Source: Flavobacterium branchiicola
GTDB taxonomy: Bacteria; Bacteroidota; Bacteroidia; Flavobacteriales; Flavobacteriaceae
Assembly (NCBI RefSeq): GCF_018383905.1
Contig: NZ_JAGYWA010000006.1
Location: 372,001-436,000, forward strand
Direction: 5' to 3'
DNA length: 64,000 nucleotides
Below the pieces are notes generated by a model. The model ran no database searches. It was not told the origin of the DNA and saw nothing but the letters and a program-made list of their open reading frames with translations. Positions 42,615 to 50,516 of this stretch are shown here, in pieces; within the stretch, counting starts at the first letter, position 1; each line of letters begins with the position of its first letter. Position numbers and translations under genes: made by a program.

Positions 42615-42646
42615 CAAATGTATGAATATCTTTTATAGGATTACAA
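42615..42646 (-). promoter_or_regulatory. Promoter of the Kir channel gene
   Basis: TTG (42644-42646 complement), a 21-base spacer and TACATTTG (42615-42622) on the minus strand match the Flavobacterium consensus, about 18 bases before the start codon. Confidence 0.75.
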
Positions 42647-42661
42647 CTTGTCTTTTAACAG

Positions 42662-42700
42662 AAAAAGCCATTTGTAAAATCAATTTACAAATGGCTTTTT
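42662..42700. terminator. Intrinsic terminator downstream of the TPR gene
   Basis: AAAAAGCCATTTGTAAA pairs with TTTACAAATGGCTTTTT around a five-base loop. In the genome it lies between the TPR gene end (42719) and the Kir promoter, so it ends minus-strand TPR transcription. Confidence 0.85.
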
Positions 42701-42718
42701 TATGTTTTTTAACTGCAC

Positions 42719-43219
42719 TTATTTACAAAAAGTTGCTTTGTTTTTAATAGCACTTTGGCTGCCAAGTTCAACTGCTTTAGAGAAGTCTTTGCAGGCGTTT
42801 TTTTTGTCTCCATTCTTATTGTAAGCTAAACCTCTCAGATTGTAAGCGATATAATCTTTTGGATTTAAACCAAGAGAGGAAGTACAGTCTTCTATAGTTT
42901 CTTTAAAATTCATTAATTTGTAATTGACATTTGCTCTTCCGGTAAAGGCATCGGCATTCATGCTGTCTAATTCGATAGTTTTGCTAAAATCTGCCAAAGC
43001 TCCTTTTAAATCGTTAAGCTTTAGTTTGGCTACGCCACGGTTTTGGTAAGCTTCAACAAATTTAGAATTCATGCTGATTGCTTTTGTATAATCGGCGATA
43101 GCGCCTTTGGTATTGCCTGCTTCGGCTTTTTTCATGGCTTTGTCAAAATAGGCCGTTGCAGATTGTGCCCATGTAGAGCAAGTAATCATAATAAATGATA
43201 CTAATAGTAGGTTTTTCAT
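42719..43219 (-). CDS. Secreted tetratricopeptide repeat protein
   Basis: The 166-residue protein has a signal peptide (ITCSTWAQ) and about four TPR units of the form AKGAIADYTKAISMNSKFVEAY, here overlapping residues 38-60, then GALADFSKTIELDSMNADAF and KETIEDCTSSLGLNPKDYIAY. TPRs mediate protein contacts, probably in the periplasm. No partner is indicated by the neighbours. Confidence 0.87.
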   Translation of the reverse strand: MKNLLLVSFIMITCSTWAQSATAYFDKAMKKAEAGNTKGAIADYTKAISMNSKFVEAYQNRGVAKLKLNDLKGALADFSKTIELDSMNADAFTGRANVNYKLMNFKETIEDCTSSLGLNPKDYIAYNLRGLAYNKNGDKKNACKDFSKAVELGSQSAIKNKATFCK

Positions 43220-43401
43220 AAACTAATTTGGGATTAGTGATTAATTATTTCCAAACGAATTTAGTAAAGTTTTGCTTTGTAGGAGAAGTTCTGTTGTAAA
43301 ATTATTGTCATTATGGCCTAAATATTTTTAATGGAAAAATCACAAGAGAAAAAACAAATTGATATTGAGTGTTTTATACAAATATGTTGATTTTATAAAT
43401 T

Positions 43402-43965
43402 TTAAACGCTTAAAGAACCTCGAAACCCTCTTGCTGCATAATAAGATTCTGCGCCATTATGATAAACAAATACCCTACCGTAACGATAATCGCAGAATAC
43501 CGCTCCGCCAAGTTTTCTAACCTCTGCCGGAGTTGCAATCCAACTTGAGGTTTTAGTATCAAAATTACCAAGTTCCTGTAGCTTTTGATATTGCTCTTCT
43601 GTCAGGATTTCAATTCCCATTTCTTCCGCCATATCAACAGCGCTATTTTTAGGTTTGTGTTCTTTTCTTGCATCAAGCGCCTGGCGATCGTAACAAAGGC
43701 TTCTTCGTGATTTTGGGCTTTCTGCTACACAATCATAAAAAATATATTCATCTGTATTTTTGTCATAATCTACAACATTCGGTTCGCCTTCGGTTTTTTC
43801 CATTTGAAGAAGTGACCATAGTTTTTCCGGATTTGCATTCAATTTTGTTTCTACTTTTGACCATTCAATAGTTGCATGGCGATTCCTGTTTTTTTCAAAA
43901 CGAGTTTTTAAAATACTAATGATTTGATCTTGTTCTTCTTGCGAAAGTTTATTGCTGTTTTTCAT
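43402..43965 (-). CDS. DUF4256-family protein
   Basis: The 187-residue cytosolic protein matches DUF4256 across its length: FEKNRNRHATIEWSKVETKL, LWSLLQMEKTEGEPNVV, SPKSRRSLCYDRQALDARK and the C-terminal YRYGRVFVYHNGAESYYAAR. The function of the family is unknown. It is followed 19 bases from its start by a DNA alkylation repair gene upstream on the same strand, and the two may share a transcript. Confidence 0.87.
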   Translation of the reverse strand: MKNSNKLSQEEQDQIISILKTRFEKNRNRHATIEWSKVETKLNANPEKLWSLLQMEKTEGEPNVVDYDKNTDEYIFYDCVAESPKSRRSLCYDRQALDARKEHKPKNSAVDMAEEMGIEILTEEQYQKLQELGNFDTKTSSWIATPAEVRKLGGAVFCDYRYGRVFVYHNGAESYYAARGFRGSLSV

Positions 43966-43984
43966 TTGATGATTTTTTTAGGTT

Positions 43985-44653
43985 TTATTCTTGTCTGCGA
44001 ACCATTTCATTAATCCAGATTGGGGCAAAAGGAGAGGTGCAGCCTTTTGAAGTTGGGTAATCTCTGTAAATTCCAAGTTTTTCTCCTATAGATAAAGCTC
44101 TGTCTCTAAATTCAGGAAATTTAATTCCAATTTGTGCCAAAGTGCTATTCATTGTCCATTGTACTTCTGGTGCAGCGTTTGGCATTTCAGTTTCAATACG
44201 GTCTAGTAATGCGGGTAAATCTAAAACTTCCGGATTTCGGGCGACACATCCGCTGGTTAGACTCCACGCTGCGCGTCCGTGCATAATATCATTAGAATGC
44301 ATCCATTCCTGTCGTAAACTTTCTTTAGCTGAATAATCCTTTATTACATAAGAATAAAACCAATCTGCAATGTTGACAAATTTTTCGGATGAAACCATTT
44401 TGGCAATCTGATCTTTTGAAAGTTTCTCGGGTTCTATAATTAATATAGCTAAAAAGCGAGCATCTACATTTTCAGTATCCCAAAGTTCTAAAGCTAATTC
44501 GTGGTTAGTTTTTATCTTTTTAGCCAATGTTCGAATATCGCCCATTTTAACCCCAAATTGATTGTCACTCGCACCGCGTTTTTTGTTTTGTGCGTGAACC
44601 TTTTCATTTCCAAGAGCTTCAAGTTGTTGTAATATGTCTTTTGCTTTAAGCAT
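43985..44653 (-). CDS. DNA alkylation repair protein (AlkD-like HEAT-repeat family)
   Basis: The 222-residue all-helical protein has the AlkD-family patterns KKRGASDNQFGVKMGDIRTL, LALELWDTENVDARFLAILI and ARFxAxxxI-like HEAT units, with SEKFVNIADWFYSYVI (Trp and nearby acidic residues of the lesion groove). AlkD-like glycosylases excise alkylated bases without flipping them. An in-frame extension to 44761 is rejected because it runs into palindromic repeats; MLKAKDILQQLEAL is the natural start. Confidence 0.85.
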   Translation of the reverse strand: MLKAKDILQQLEALGNEKVHAQNKKRGASDNQFGVKMGDIRTLAKKIKTNHELALELWDTENVDARFLAILIIEPEKLSKDQIAKMVSSEKFVNIADWFYSYVIKDYSAKESLRQEWMHSNDIMHGRAAWSLTSGCVARNPEVLDLPALLDRIETEMPNAAPEVQWTMNSTLAQIGIKFPEFRDRALSIGEKLGIYRDYPTSKGCTSPFAPIWINEMVRRQE

Positions 44654-44681
44654 AATTTGAGTATTAATGTAATTTAGAATT

Positions 44682-44875
44682 AACCCGTTGGGTGAAATTG
44701 AACAAAATTTAATTTTAACACATAGTGACATAGTTTTTCTTGTGCATAAAAGGCGTTTCACTTTTTTAAATAAACATAGCTATGTGTGAAAACTGGTTTT
44801 TTCTTTTGCCTTTTTTTATTTGAAATTAAAATCTATTGTTTCTATGTGTTAAAAAATAATTTCACCCAACGGGTT
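44682..44875. repeat. Outer 18-bp inverted repeat enclosing palindromic copy D
   Basis: AACCCGTTGGGTGAAATT (44682-44699) and its exact complement AATTTCACCCAACGGGTT (44858-44875) flank copy D. An 11-bp direct repeat, TTTAGAATTAA, occurs at 44673-44683 and again at 44874-44884, overlapping the arm ends and the stop codon of the gene at 44881. It could be a target-site duplication or coincidence. Confidence 0.75.
44717..44850. repeat. Palindromic element, gene-less copy D
   Basis: The ends are AACACATAGTGACATAG at 44717 and CTATTGTTTCTATGTGTT ending at 44850. Inside are AAGGCGTTTCACTTTTT, nearly identical to the left part of the gene-carrying copy A, then ACATAGCTATGTGTGAAAAC. It has the same orientation as copies A and B. 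Confidence 0.85.
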
Positions 44876-44880
44876 TAGAA

Positions 44881-45459
44881 TTAATCATTAAGGCCTTTTC
44901 CTTCAAGAATGAGCGGAACAAGTTTCTCAACTCTGGCTTCGCGTGTTTTTGCTTGTTTAGGTTGGGAAAAATGTAATAAATAAGCTCTTTGGCGACCAGG
45001 TGTTAAGGCCTTGAAAGCTTTTTCGACATGAGGATTTTCATTTAATTTCTTCTGAAATTCCTCAGAAACCGGAAAATCTGAAGTTTTTTTCAGGATCACT
45101 TTCAATCCGGCTTTTTCAATTTCAATCGCCTGATAAATGTATGTTTTTAAAATGGCGCTTAAATCAATAATCTCTTTAAGGTTTGTAAATCGAATTTGAC
45201 GCGCTGCTTGTACATTATCACTTTGTTGAATTAAAATTCCGTCTGTGTCTTTAAGTAATGCGCCTTTAAAAAACAAAAAAGCGCAATAATCCTTAAAGGC
45301 ATGAATTAAAACAATGTTGTTGCCTTGGTAGGTATAGCAGGGTGAACCCCATTTTAATTCCTCCGTTAGCTGGCAATCCAAAGCGATAGTTCGCAGTTGT
45401 TCCAGTTCTTTCTGCCATTTTTGGCTTTCATCAAAGAAAAAATCGACTTTTGGATTCAT
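44881..45459 (-). CDS. YdeI/OmpD-associated (DUF1801-type) protein
   Basis: The 192-residue cytosolic protein has an N-terminal DUF1801-like domain (TEELKWGSPCYTYQGNNIVL, FKDYCAFLFFKGALL) and a C-terminal OmdA-like tail (FQKKLNENPHVEKAFKALTP, then GRQRAYLLHFSQPKQAKTRE). The function is unknown. It is the last gene of a four-gene ArsR operon; the neighbours (ArsR, AHSA1, DoxX) form a frequent combination in soil and aquatic bacteria. Confidence 0.85.
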   Translation of the reverse strand: MNPKVDFFFDESQKWQKELEQLRTIALDCQLTEELKWGSPCYTYQGNNIVLIHAFKDYCAFLFFKGALLKDTDGILIQQSDNVQAARQIRFTNLKEIIDLSAILKTYIYQAIEIEKAGLKVILKKTSDFPVSEEFQKKLNENPHVEKAFKALTPGRQRAYLLHFSQPKQAKTREARVEKLVPLILEGKGLND

Positions 45460-45477
45460 TGTTATAATATTTAAAGT

Positions 45478-45855
45478 TTAAACAGTGATAGCTTTTCTTT
45501 CAGCCGGTCTGAAATACCACGAAATTACAGTCAGAATTATTAAAAGCGCTGGTCCAAAATAATCTTTTGCTCCGTCTCCACTTATAAAATGTGAAAATAC
45601 CGCCCCTGACATTGCAAAGAAAAATCCGGCATAAGCCCATTCTTTTAAAACAGGAAACTTAGGAATAAGAACGGCAATAACGCCTAATAATTTCCAAACG
45701 CCTAATAAAGTTAGCAAATAAATCGGATAACCCAAATGTGATATTCGGTCTGTTTCGTCTTTGGTTTGCATTAACTGAACAATTCCAGTTGCTACCATTC
45801 CTAATGAAAGCCATAGTGTAGCAACCCAATAAATAATTTTGTTTCTCTTTGTCAT
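45478..45855 (-). CDS. DoxX-family membrane protein
   Basis: The 125-residue protein has four membrane segments with the DoxX pattern: IIYWVATLWLSLGMVATGI, LGVWKLLGVIAVLIP, WAYAGFFFAMSGAVFSHF and GPALLIILTVISWYFRP. DoxX-like proteins are linked to membrane redox or thiosulfate metabolism, but this small type has no set role. It lies 6 bases after the AHSA1 gene. Confidence 0.87.
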   Translation of the reverse strand: MTKRNKIIYWVATLWLSLGMVATGIVQLMQTKDETDRISHLGYPIYLLTLLGVWKLLGVIAVLIPKFPVLKEWAYAGFFFAMSGAVFSHFISGDGAKDYFGPALLIILTVISWYFRPAERKAITV

Positions 45856-45861
45856 GATGGT

Positions 45862-46329
45862 TTATTTTAGATTAGTAAATATTTCCTGTAAGCGATTGTG
45901 CGCCATATTTAATCCTTGTTTAAACGGAAGCTGAAGCATCTGATCTCTAAGGGCGGTTGATTTGTATACAATATGCATTGTCAATTTGCTTGTTGTGTCA
46001 CTTTGTTTTTCAAATTCCAGAAATTCTAACTGTACAGTAAAAGGAGAATTCTCCATTTCGAATGTTCTTGTGATTTTTTGGTTTGGAATAAATTCATGAA
46101 TTACACCATTTGCCTGAAAAACCACATTTCCTTTTGTGTCACTGGTTTCAAATTGATAACCTCCATATTTTTTATTTTCAAGTTTTAAAACCTTTGTTCC
46201 CATCCATTGTTCAACGAGTTCCGGTTCTATATACGCTTTAAAAAGTAATTCTACAGGTAAATCAAAATCTCTGGTAATTACAAGTTCTTGTTTGCCGTCC
46301 TGAGCATTTATTTTTGTTTTCAGTTCCAT
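45862..46329 (-). CDS. SRPBCC/AHSA1-domain protein
   Basis: The 155-residue protein begins with the AHSA1 signature ITRDFDLPVELLFKAYIEPE, ELVEQWMGTKV, and ends KQGLNMAHNRLQEIFTNL, the usual closing helix. It is a helix-grip hydrophobic-ligand fold. It is encoded 6 bases after the ArsR-type regulator, a classic pairing; the ligand is unknown. Confidence 0.88.
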   Translation of the reverse strand: MELKTKINAQDGKQELVITRDFDLPVELLFKAYIEPELVEQWMGTKVLKLENKKYGGYQFETSDTKGNVVFQANGVIHEFIPNQKITRTFEMENSPFTVQLEFLEFEKQSDTTSKLTMHIVYKSTALRDQMLQLPFKQGLNMAHNRLQEIFTNLK

Positions 46330-46335
46330 GTTGGT

Positions 46336-46659
46336 TTAGTTTTCTGGTTTATAGTTTTTCATTATAGCTTCAAGTTTATTAAATCTGTCGTCCCACATTT
46401 GACGGAACGGTTCGATAAAATCGGCTACTTCCCGCATTCGTTCTGCATTGATTGTGTAGTGAACTTCACGACCATTTTGGGTTTGCTGGAGTAGTTCGCA
46501 TTCTGTTAGTATCTTTAAATGTTTGGAAACTGTAGGACGCGCAGTGTCAAAATTGGACGCTATCGCTCCCGCTGTCATGGAGTGCGAAGTCACCAATAGT
46601 AATATAGCTCTTCTTGTTGGATCGGCTATTGCCTGAAATACATCTCTTCTTAAATTCAT
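46336..46659 (-). CDS. ArsR-type winged-helix transcriptional regulator
   Basis: The 107-residue protein has the ArsR fold: RRDVFQAIADPTRRAILLLV, then TAGAIASNFDTARPTVSKHL as the recognition helix, and QNGREVHYTINAERM as the wing. It lacks the CxC metal site, so it is the AHSA1-associated subtype. It probably represses its own operon; a palindrome lies between its -33 and -7 boxes. Confidence 0.9.
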   Translation of the reverse strand: MNLRRDVFQAIADPTRRAILLLVTSHSMTAGAIASNFDTARPTVSKHLKILTECELLQQTQNGREVHYTINAERMREVADFIEPFRQMWDDRFNKLEAIMKNYKPEN

Positions 46660-46662
46660 TGT

Positions 46663-46708
46663 GAAGTTATTTGACTACAAATATATATGTAGTTATTTAA
46701 CTACGCAA
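46663..46708 (-). promoter_or_regulatory. Autoregulated promoter/operator of the ArsR operon
   Basis: On the minus strand, TTG (46706-46708 complement), 20 bases and TATATTTG (46678-46685) form a good Flavobacterium promoter. The spacer is almost filled by the perfect palindrome GTAGTTATTTAACTAC (46689-46704), and a near copy, GAAGTTATTTGACTAC, lies at 46663-46678 over the -7 end and start region. Binding of a dimeric ArsR protein at either site would block polymerase. Confidence 0.75.
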
Positions 46709-46932
46709 ATATTTTAACGCTTTTTTATTTCTGATTATGAAAAGGTTAGGTGTTGAAAGGGTTTAAAATTGATTTGGATTTTTTTTTGAGCTAGTGCTTA
46801 GTAATGCTTTTAGGCTGAAAATAAAGACTTCTTTTTGTAATAGAGTAGTTCTTTTTATCGCACTGTTGATGCTGTGAACAAAGTTCTTCAATACGCTTTA
46901 ATTCTTTATTGCATTGTGAAGTATTGAAAGAT

Positions 46933-47508
46933 TTACAATAGTTTTCTCCTGATTTTACTTAAAAATTCATGAGATATGCCAAGATAGGCTGCTATTTGAT
47001 GTTGTGGGATTCTTTGTTCGAGTGTAGGGTATTTTGCTTTAAATTCCAGATAGCGCTTGTCTGCGGTTTTATTTAACATGCTTATCATGCATAATTGAAT
47101 TGACTCCAAAGCTTTTTGATTCATTAAACGAAAAAGTCTTTCGGTTTTGGGTATTTCAGCGTACAGTTTTTCTTTCTGCTCTTTGGTTATTGTAATGATT
47201 TTTGAATCTTCTAAAGCTTGAATATTTAATTTTGAAGGGTTTCCGGATACAAAACTTCCAATGTCCAGGACCCACCAATCTTCAATGGCAAAGTATAAAA
47301 TATGATCTTTTACATTGTCTTCTTTATAGAAAATTTTAAAACAGCCTTCTAAAATGTATCCTTCGAAATCGCAAATTTCACCTTCAGAAAGTAGCATTTG
47401 ATTTTTTTGTATTTCTTCAACATGGTAAAACGAGCTAAGTTTTGCAAACTCACTTTCAGAAAGGTCGATATGTTTCTTTATGTTTTCGTAAAATCGGTTC
47501 TCTTTCAT
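46933..47508 (-). CDS. Crp/Fnr-family transcriptional regulator
   Basis: The 191-residue protein has a cyclic-nucleotide-binding-type beta-roll (LLSEGEICDFEGYILEGCFK, about residues 37-60) and a C-terminal HTH (QRIPQHQIAAYLGISHEFLS, then KIRRKLL). The ligand pocket does not show an obvious cAMP motif. It is divergent from the cysteine hydrolase gene at 47754 and is a plausible regulator of it. The 273-base region to its right-hand gene end (46660-46932) holds only the ArsR promoter and otherwise nothing recognised. Confidence 0.88.
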   Translation of the reverse strand: MKENRFYENIKKHIDLSESEFAKLSSFYHVEEIQKNQMLLSEGEICDFEGYILEGCFKIFYKEDNVKDHILYFAIEDWWVLDIGSFVSGNPSKLNIQALEDSKIITITKEQKEKLYAEIPKTERLFRLMNQKALESIQLCMISMLNKTADKRYLEFKAKYPTLEQRIPQHQIAAYLGISHEFLSKIRRKLL

Positions 47509-47753
47509 GATTTACTGTTTTAATTGTTGTTTAAAGTCTTCTTGATTCTTTCTGGTTTATTTCTTTTTGGTATTTGGTGAACTAGTTCAACGTGGGTTTT
47601 TTATGTGCCACTATACCTTTGTCAAAAAAAAATAAAAGATGCAATACGAAACAAAAAAGAATGAAGATTTAATTGTACAAATATTTAAAATTAACTCTTT
47701 TATGTTAAGTAATCATCACAAATTAATTTAAAAACTTATAAAATACGATTAAA

Positions 47754-48434
47754 ATGAAAAAGACAGTTTCGTTATTATTACTAATTACCACTATGATAGC
47801 TTGTAATAAAAAGAATGACTCGCAGAAAGAAAATAATACTAAAAACACACAAGAAATGGAAAGTACTAAAACAGAAAAAACAGCATTAATTATCATTGAT
47901 ATTCAAAATGATTATTTCCCTGGTGGAGCTATGGAACTTGTAGAAGCAGAAAAAGCAGGGCAAAAGGCAAAAGAAGTATTGTCTTATTTTAGAGAAAATA
48001 AAATGGAGGTAATACATGTACAGCACATTGCGTTACAAGAAGGGGCTACATTTTTTCTCCCAAATACAAAAGGTGCCGAAATTAATAAGATTGTTGCTCC
48101 TCTTGCAAATGAAAAGATATTTACAAAAAATTATCCAAACAGTTTTAGAGATACAAAATTACTGGAGTATCTGAAGGAAAATAATATTACAAATCTGGTT
48201 TTTGCGGGTATGATGACAGATGTATGTGTAGATGCTACCGTTAGGGCTTCTATGGATAATGGTTTTAAAAATATTGTAATAAGCGATGCTGTAGCTACAA
48301 GAGACAGGGAATTAAATGGGGAAACAATTCCGGCGGCTCAGATTAATAAAGCTTTTCTGGCTGGATTGAATGCTTTGGGTGGTTTATATGCTAACGTATT
48401 GTCTAGCGATGAATTTCTGTCAAATAAAAAGTAA
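47754..48434 (+). CDS. Isochorismatase-like cysteine hydrolase lipoprotein
   Basis: The 226-residue protein has a lipobox (MIACNKK, Cys17), a short spacer, and an isochorismatase-fold domain with a complete triad: Asp49 (IIIDIQNDY), Lys125 (FTKNYPNSF) and Cys158 (GMMTDVCVDATVRAS). These enzymes hydrolyse amides or related bonds. Export as a lipoprotein is unusual, because most relatives are cytosolic. The Crp-family gene is divergent across 245 bases that include a TACCTTTG box near 47611. Confidence 0.85.
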   Translation: MKKTVSLLLLITTMIACNKKNDSQKENNTKNTQEMESTKTEKTALIIIDIQNDYFPGGAMELVEAEKAGQKAKEVLSYFRENKMEVIHVQHIALQEGATFFLPNTKGAEINKIVAPLANEKIFTKNYPNSFRDTKLLEYLKENNITNLVFAGMMTDVCVDATVRASMDNGFKNIVISDAVATRDRELNGETIPAAQINKAFLAGLNALGGLYANVLSSDEFLSNKK

Positions 48435-48560
48435 AGTATCGCAAAGTGATGCGGTAAGAATTATTTTTAAGTAATCACAGTATGATTTGAATCTGTTTAA
48501 TTTTACAGGAAGTATATTTTTAAAATAACGATTTTGTTGTTTTAAATATGGTCTAAAACG

Positions 48561-48596
48561 AAAAAAGGTCGAGTAAATTAATACTTGACCTTTTTT
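48561..48596 (-). terminator. Intrinsic terminator after tRNA-Lys
   Basis: AAAAAAGGTCGAGT pairs with ACTTGACCTTTTTT (one G-T pair). A near copy is found at 50272-50305 in the same position relative to another tRNA-Lys. Confidence 0.8.
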
Positions 48597-48597
48597 G

Positions 48598-48670
48598 TGA
48601 CCCGACTGGGGCTCGAACCCAGGACCCCATCATTAAAAGTGATGTGCTCTACCGACTGAGCTATCGAGTC
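48598..48670 (-). tRNA. tRNA-Lys (anticodon UUU)
   Basis: The 73-base minus-strand gene folds into a cloverleaf: acceptor GACTCGA/TCGGGTC with one G-T pair, D arm GCTC/GAGC, anticodon stem CATCA/TGATG with loop CTTTTAA (anticodon TTT), and T arm CTGGG TTCGAGC CCCAG. The discriminator is A and CCA is not encoded. The sequence is identical to the copies at 50307 and 50420. A TATATTTG box lies at 48693-48700. Confidence 0.97.
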
Positions 48671-48873
48671 ATTGCTTCTCTGAATGAGGGTGCAAATATA
48701 AGTACTTTATTTAGTTTGTAAAGCCTTTTTTTAAAGGTTTTTTTGGAATAAATTTTAAATGTCTATTTTACAATAAAATAGGAGCTGTTTTTTTATTGAT
48801 TATTATGAGGTTTGAACCGCATATTGGATGTTTTGAAGATTTGAAGTGAGAAATAATTGTTTTGTAGAAACTT

Positions 48874-50022
48874 TTATTCGCTGTATTTATTCTCTTGTCT
48901 AAATTTATCAGTCAGATTGTTTAAGGTTAAAAAATTATAGCCAATATCTATAATTTTATCTTTTAGCTTGTAATATCTACCGTCTGTATTGATTATTTCT
49001 TTTTTATTTTGATCATTCCAAAATTCAATTTGGTATTTGTTTTCAAAATTATAAGCTGTTTCTGTGCCTTTAAAAATTTCAGTTAAAAGATAAAAACTCT
49101 CAGATTTTGTCAGGTCGCAAATTTGATTTCCTTTAGTAAAACGTATTCCCCATATTGATAATAAAGGTTTGTCAGTTTTTAAGGGAGTCAGTTTTATTTG
49201 TTGATATAAAAATCTAACAGATGTATAGGCCCAAATTAATGCAATTGGAGATTCTCTTCCATAATCATGGATTGACTTTACGATTTTGTTGTTCTTGATA
49301 AATGTTACGGTGACGGTTTCATCATCGGACCGATCTGCTTCATATCTATCTTTAAGATTGGTTATGTTGGCTTTTTTAAAATTAGTTTGAATTTTTTGAT
49401 ATTGGTTTTGGGTAATCTTGGCTTTAAAAAATCCATTTTTAGTATTATAAGCCTGACCTTGATAAATGACATTGCCATTATTGTCAATACTTATATTTAA
49501 TATGGGGCAATAGTCATCAGAGCTTGAAGAGGAAAAAATTATTTTGTCATAATTTTCATTTGGGTTGATCTTATATTTTGTTTTTGCATATTTTGCAAAG
49601 ATACTATCACTTATTTTTGTTGTTAATGTGTCACCGGTGATCGAATGTATTTTCTGATTCTCCCAAGTTTTAGTTGTTAAATCTAATATTTGTAGGCTGT
49701 CGTTTAGAATCTTATACTTGGTTTTTGTTCCTAAGAAAAATGTTTTTCTATTTTTTCTTTCTTTTGCGTCAATACTGTTGAAGTAACCAGATTTGTTTTC
49801 GCATACATTATTTTCTAAAAATATATATCCGGGTATGTGATTGCCAAAAGGAGAAGGTGGTAGAAATTTGATGTTATCATTTTTATGTGGTTTTCTCTGG
49901 TCTTCTGTTTTGATATAAGTCCATTCGCCAATTATATCTTTACGTAATTTTGTGTCATTATTATTTTGACAAGAGTGTAAAATGAAAATAGTTAAAACGT
50001 ATAATGAAATTTTTTGCTTCAT
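48874..50022 (-). CDS. DUF6438-like lipoprotein of unknown function
   Basis: The 382-residue lipoprotein (LHSCQNNND, Cys18) has a lipocalin-like N-terminal segment (DIIGEWTYIKTED) and a central DUF6438-type domain (about residues 168-260: CPILNISIDNNGNVIYQGQA, TVTVTFIKNNKIVKSIHDYG). The function is unknown. It is AT-rich and sits between duplicated tRNA-Lys units, with tRNA-Leu immediately upstream, so it may be an insertion into an older tRNA cluster. Confidence 0.75.
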   Translation of the reverse strand: MKQKISLYVLTIFILHSCQNNNDTKLRKDIIGEWTYIKTEDQRKPHKNDNIKFLPPSPFGNHIPGYIFLENNVCENKSGYFNSIDAKERKNRKTFFLGTKTKYKILNDSLQILDLTTKTWENQKIHSITGDTLTTKISDSIFAKYAKTKYKINPNENYDKIIFSSSSSDDYCPILNISIDNNGNVIYQGQAYNTKNGFFKAKITQNQYQKIQTNFKKANITNLKDRYEADRSDDETVTVTFIKNNKIVKSIHDYGRESPIALIWAYTSVRFLYQQIKLTPLKTDKPLLSIWGIRFTKGNQICDLTKSESFYLLTEIFKGTETAYNFENKYQIEFWNDQNKKEIINTDGRYYKLKDKIIDIGYNFLTLNNLTDKFRQENKYSE

Positions 50023-50133
50023 AAATTTATTCTCTATTACAAATTGTATAATGTTTTTTAGATTACAGTTTTGTAAATATAAATTATTTTTAGGGCAATA
50101 TCTGAAAATTAAAATGAGGTTGGTTTATTTTGA

Positions 50134-50177
50134 AATAAAAAAAGCGGAAACCTTATGAATAAAGATTTCCGCTTATT
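50134..50177 (-). terminator. Intrinsic terminator after tRNA-Leu
   Basis: AAGCGGAAA (50142-50150) pairs with TTTCCGCTT (50166-50174); on the minus strand the hairpin is followed by a run of T. It directly follows tRNA-Leu. Confidence 0.8.
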
Positions 50178-50179
50178 TG

Positions 50180-50262
50180 TGACCACGGTGGGATTTGAAC
50201 CCACACGCCCTTACGAGCACCACCCCCTCAAGATGGCAAGTCTACCGTTTCTCCACGTGGCC
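50180..50262 (-). tRNA. tRNA-Leu (anticodon GAG)
   Basis: The 83-base minus-strand gene has acceptor GGCCACG/CGTGGTC, an anticodon stem CCATC/GGTGG with loop TTGAGGG (anticodon GAG), a long class II variable arm (TGCTCGTAAGGGCG) and a T arm GTGGG TTCAAAT CCCAC. The discriminator is A; no encoded CCA. TrmL, encoded in this window, acts on leucine tRNAs, but there is no linkage beyond that. Confidence 0.96.
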
Positions 50263-50271
50263 TAAAATGAA

Positions 50272-50305
50272 AAAAGGTCGAGTAAAATAAATTACCCGAC
50301 CTTTT
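50272..50305 (-). terminator. Intrinsic terminator after the tRNA-Lys pair
   Basis: AAAAGGTCGAGTAA pairs with TTACCCGACCTTTT; it is a near copy of the hairpin at 48561-48596 in sequence and in position. Confidence 0.75.
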
Positions 50306-50306
50306 G

Positions 50307-50379
50307 TGACCCGACTGGGGCTCGAACCCAGGACCCCATCATTAAAAGTGATGTGCTCTACCGACTGAGCTATCGAGTC
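50307..50379 (-). tRNA. tRNA-Lys (anticodon UUU), second copy
   Basis: This is identical over all 73 bases to the tRNA-Lys at 48598. It is the downstream member of a tandem pair and is followed by a terminator. Confidence 0.97.
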
Positions 50380-50419
50380 ATTGCTTTCAAGAAACTTATT
50401 TTGTTAATCACAAATTTTG

Positions 50420-50492
50420 TGACCCGACTGGGGCTCGAACCCAGGACCCCATCATTAAAAGTGATGTGCTCTACCGACTGAGCTATCGAGTC
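50420..50492 (-). tRNA. tRNA-Lys (anticodon UUU), third copy
   Basis: Identical to the other two tRNA-Lys genes. It is first in the minus-strand transcript, 40 bases before the second copy. Confidence 0.97.
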
Positions 50493-50516
50493 ATATTCGT
50501 TTCTTGAATGCGGGTG

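Noticed and set aside
44654..44761. N-terminal extension of the AlkD-like protein
   Set aside because: The codons fall in palindromic repeat DNA; the family starts at MLKAKD.
15669..44850. CRISPR array
   Set aside because: The repeated palindromes are dispersed, in both orientations and without regular spacers; no cas gene is present.
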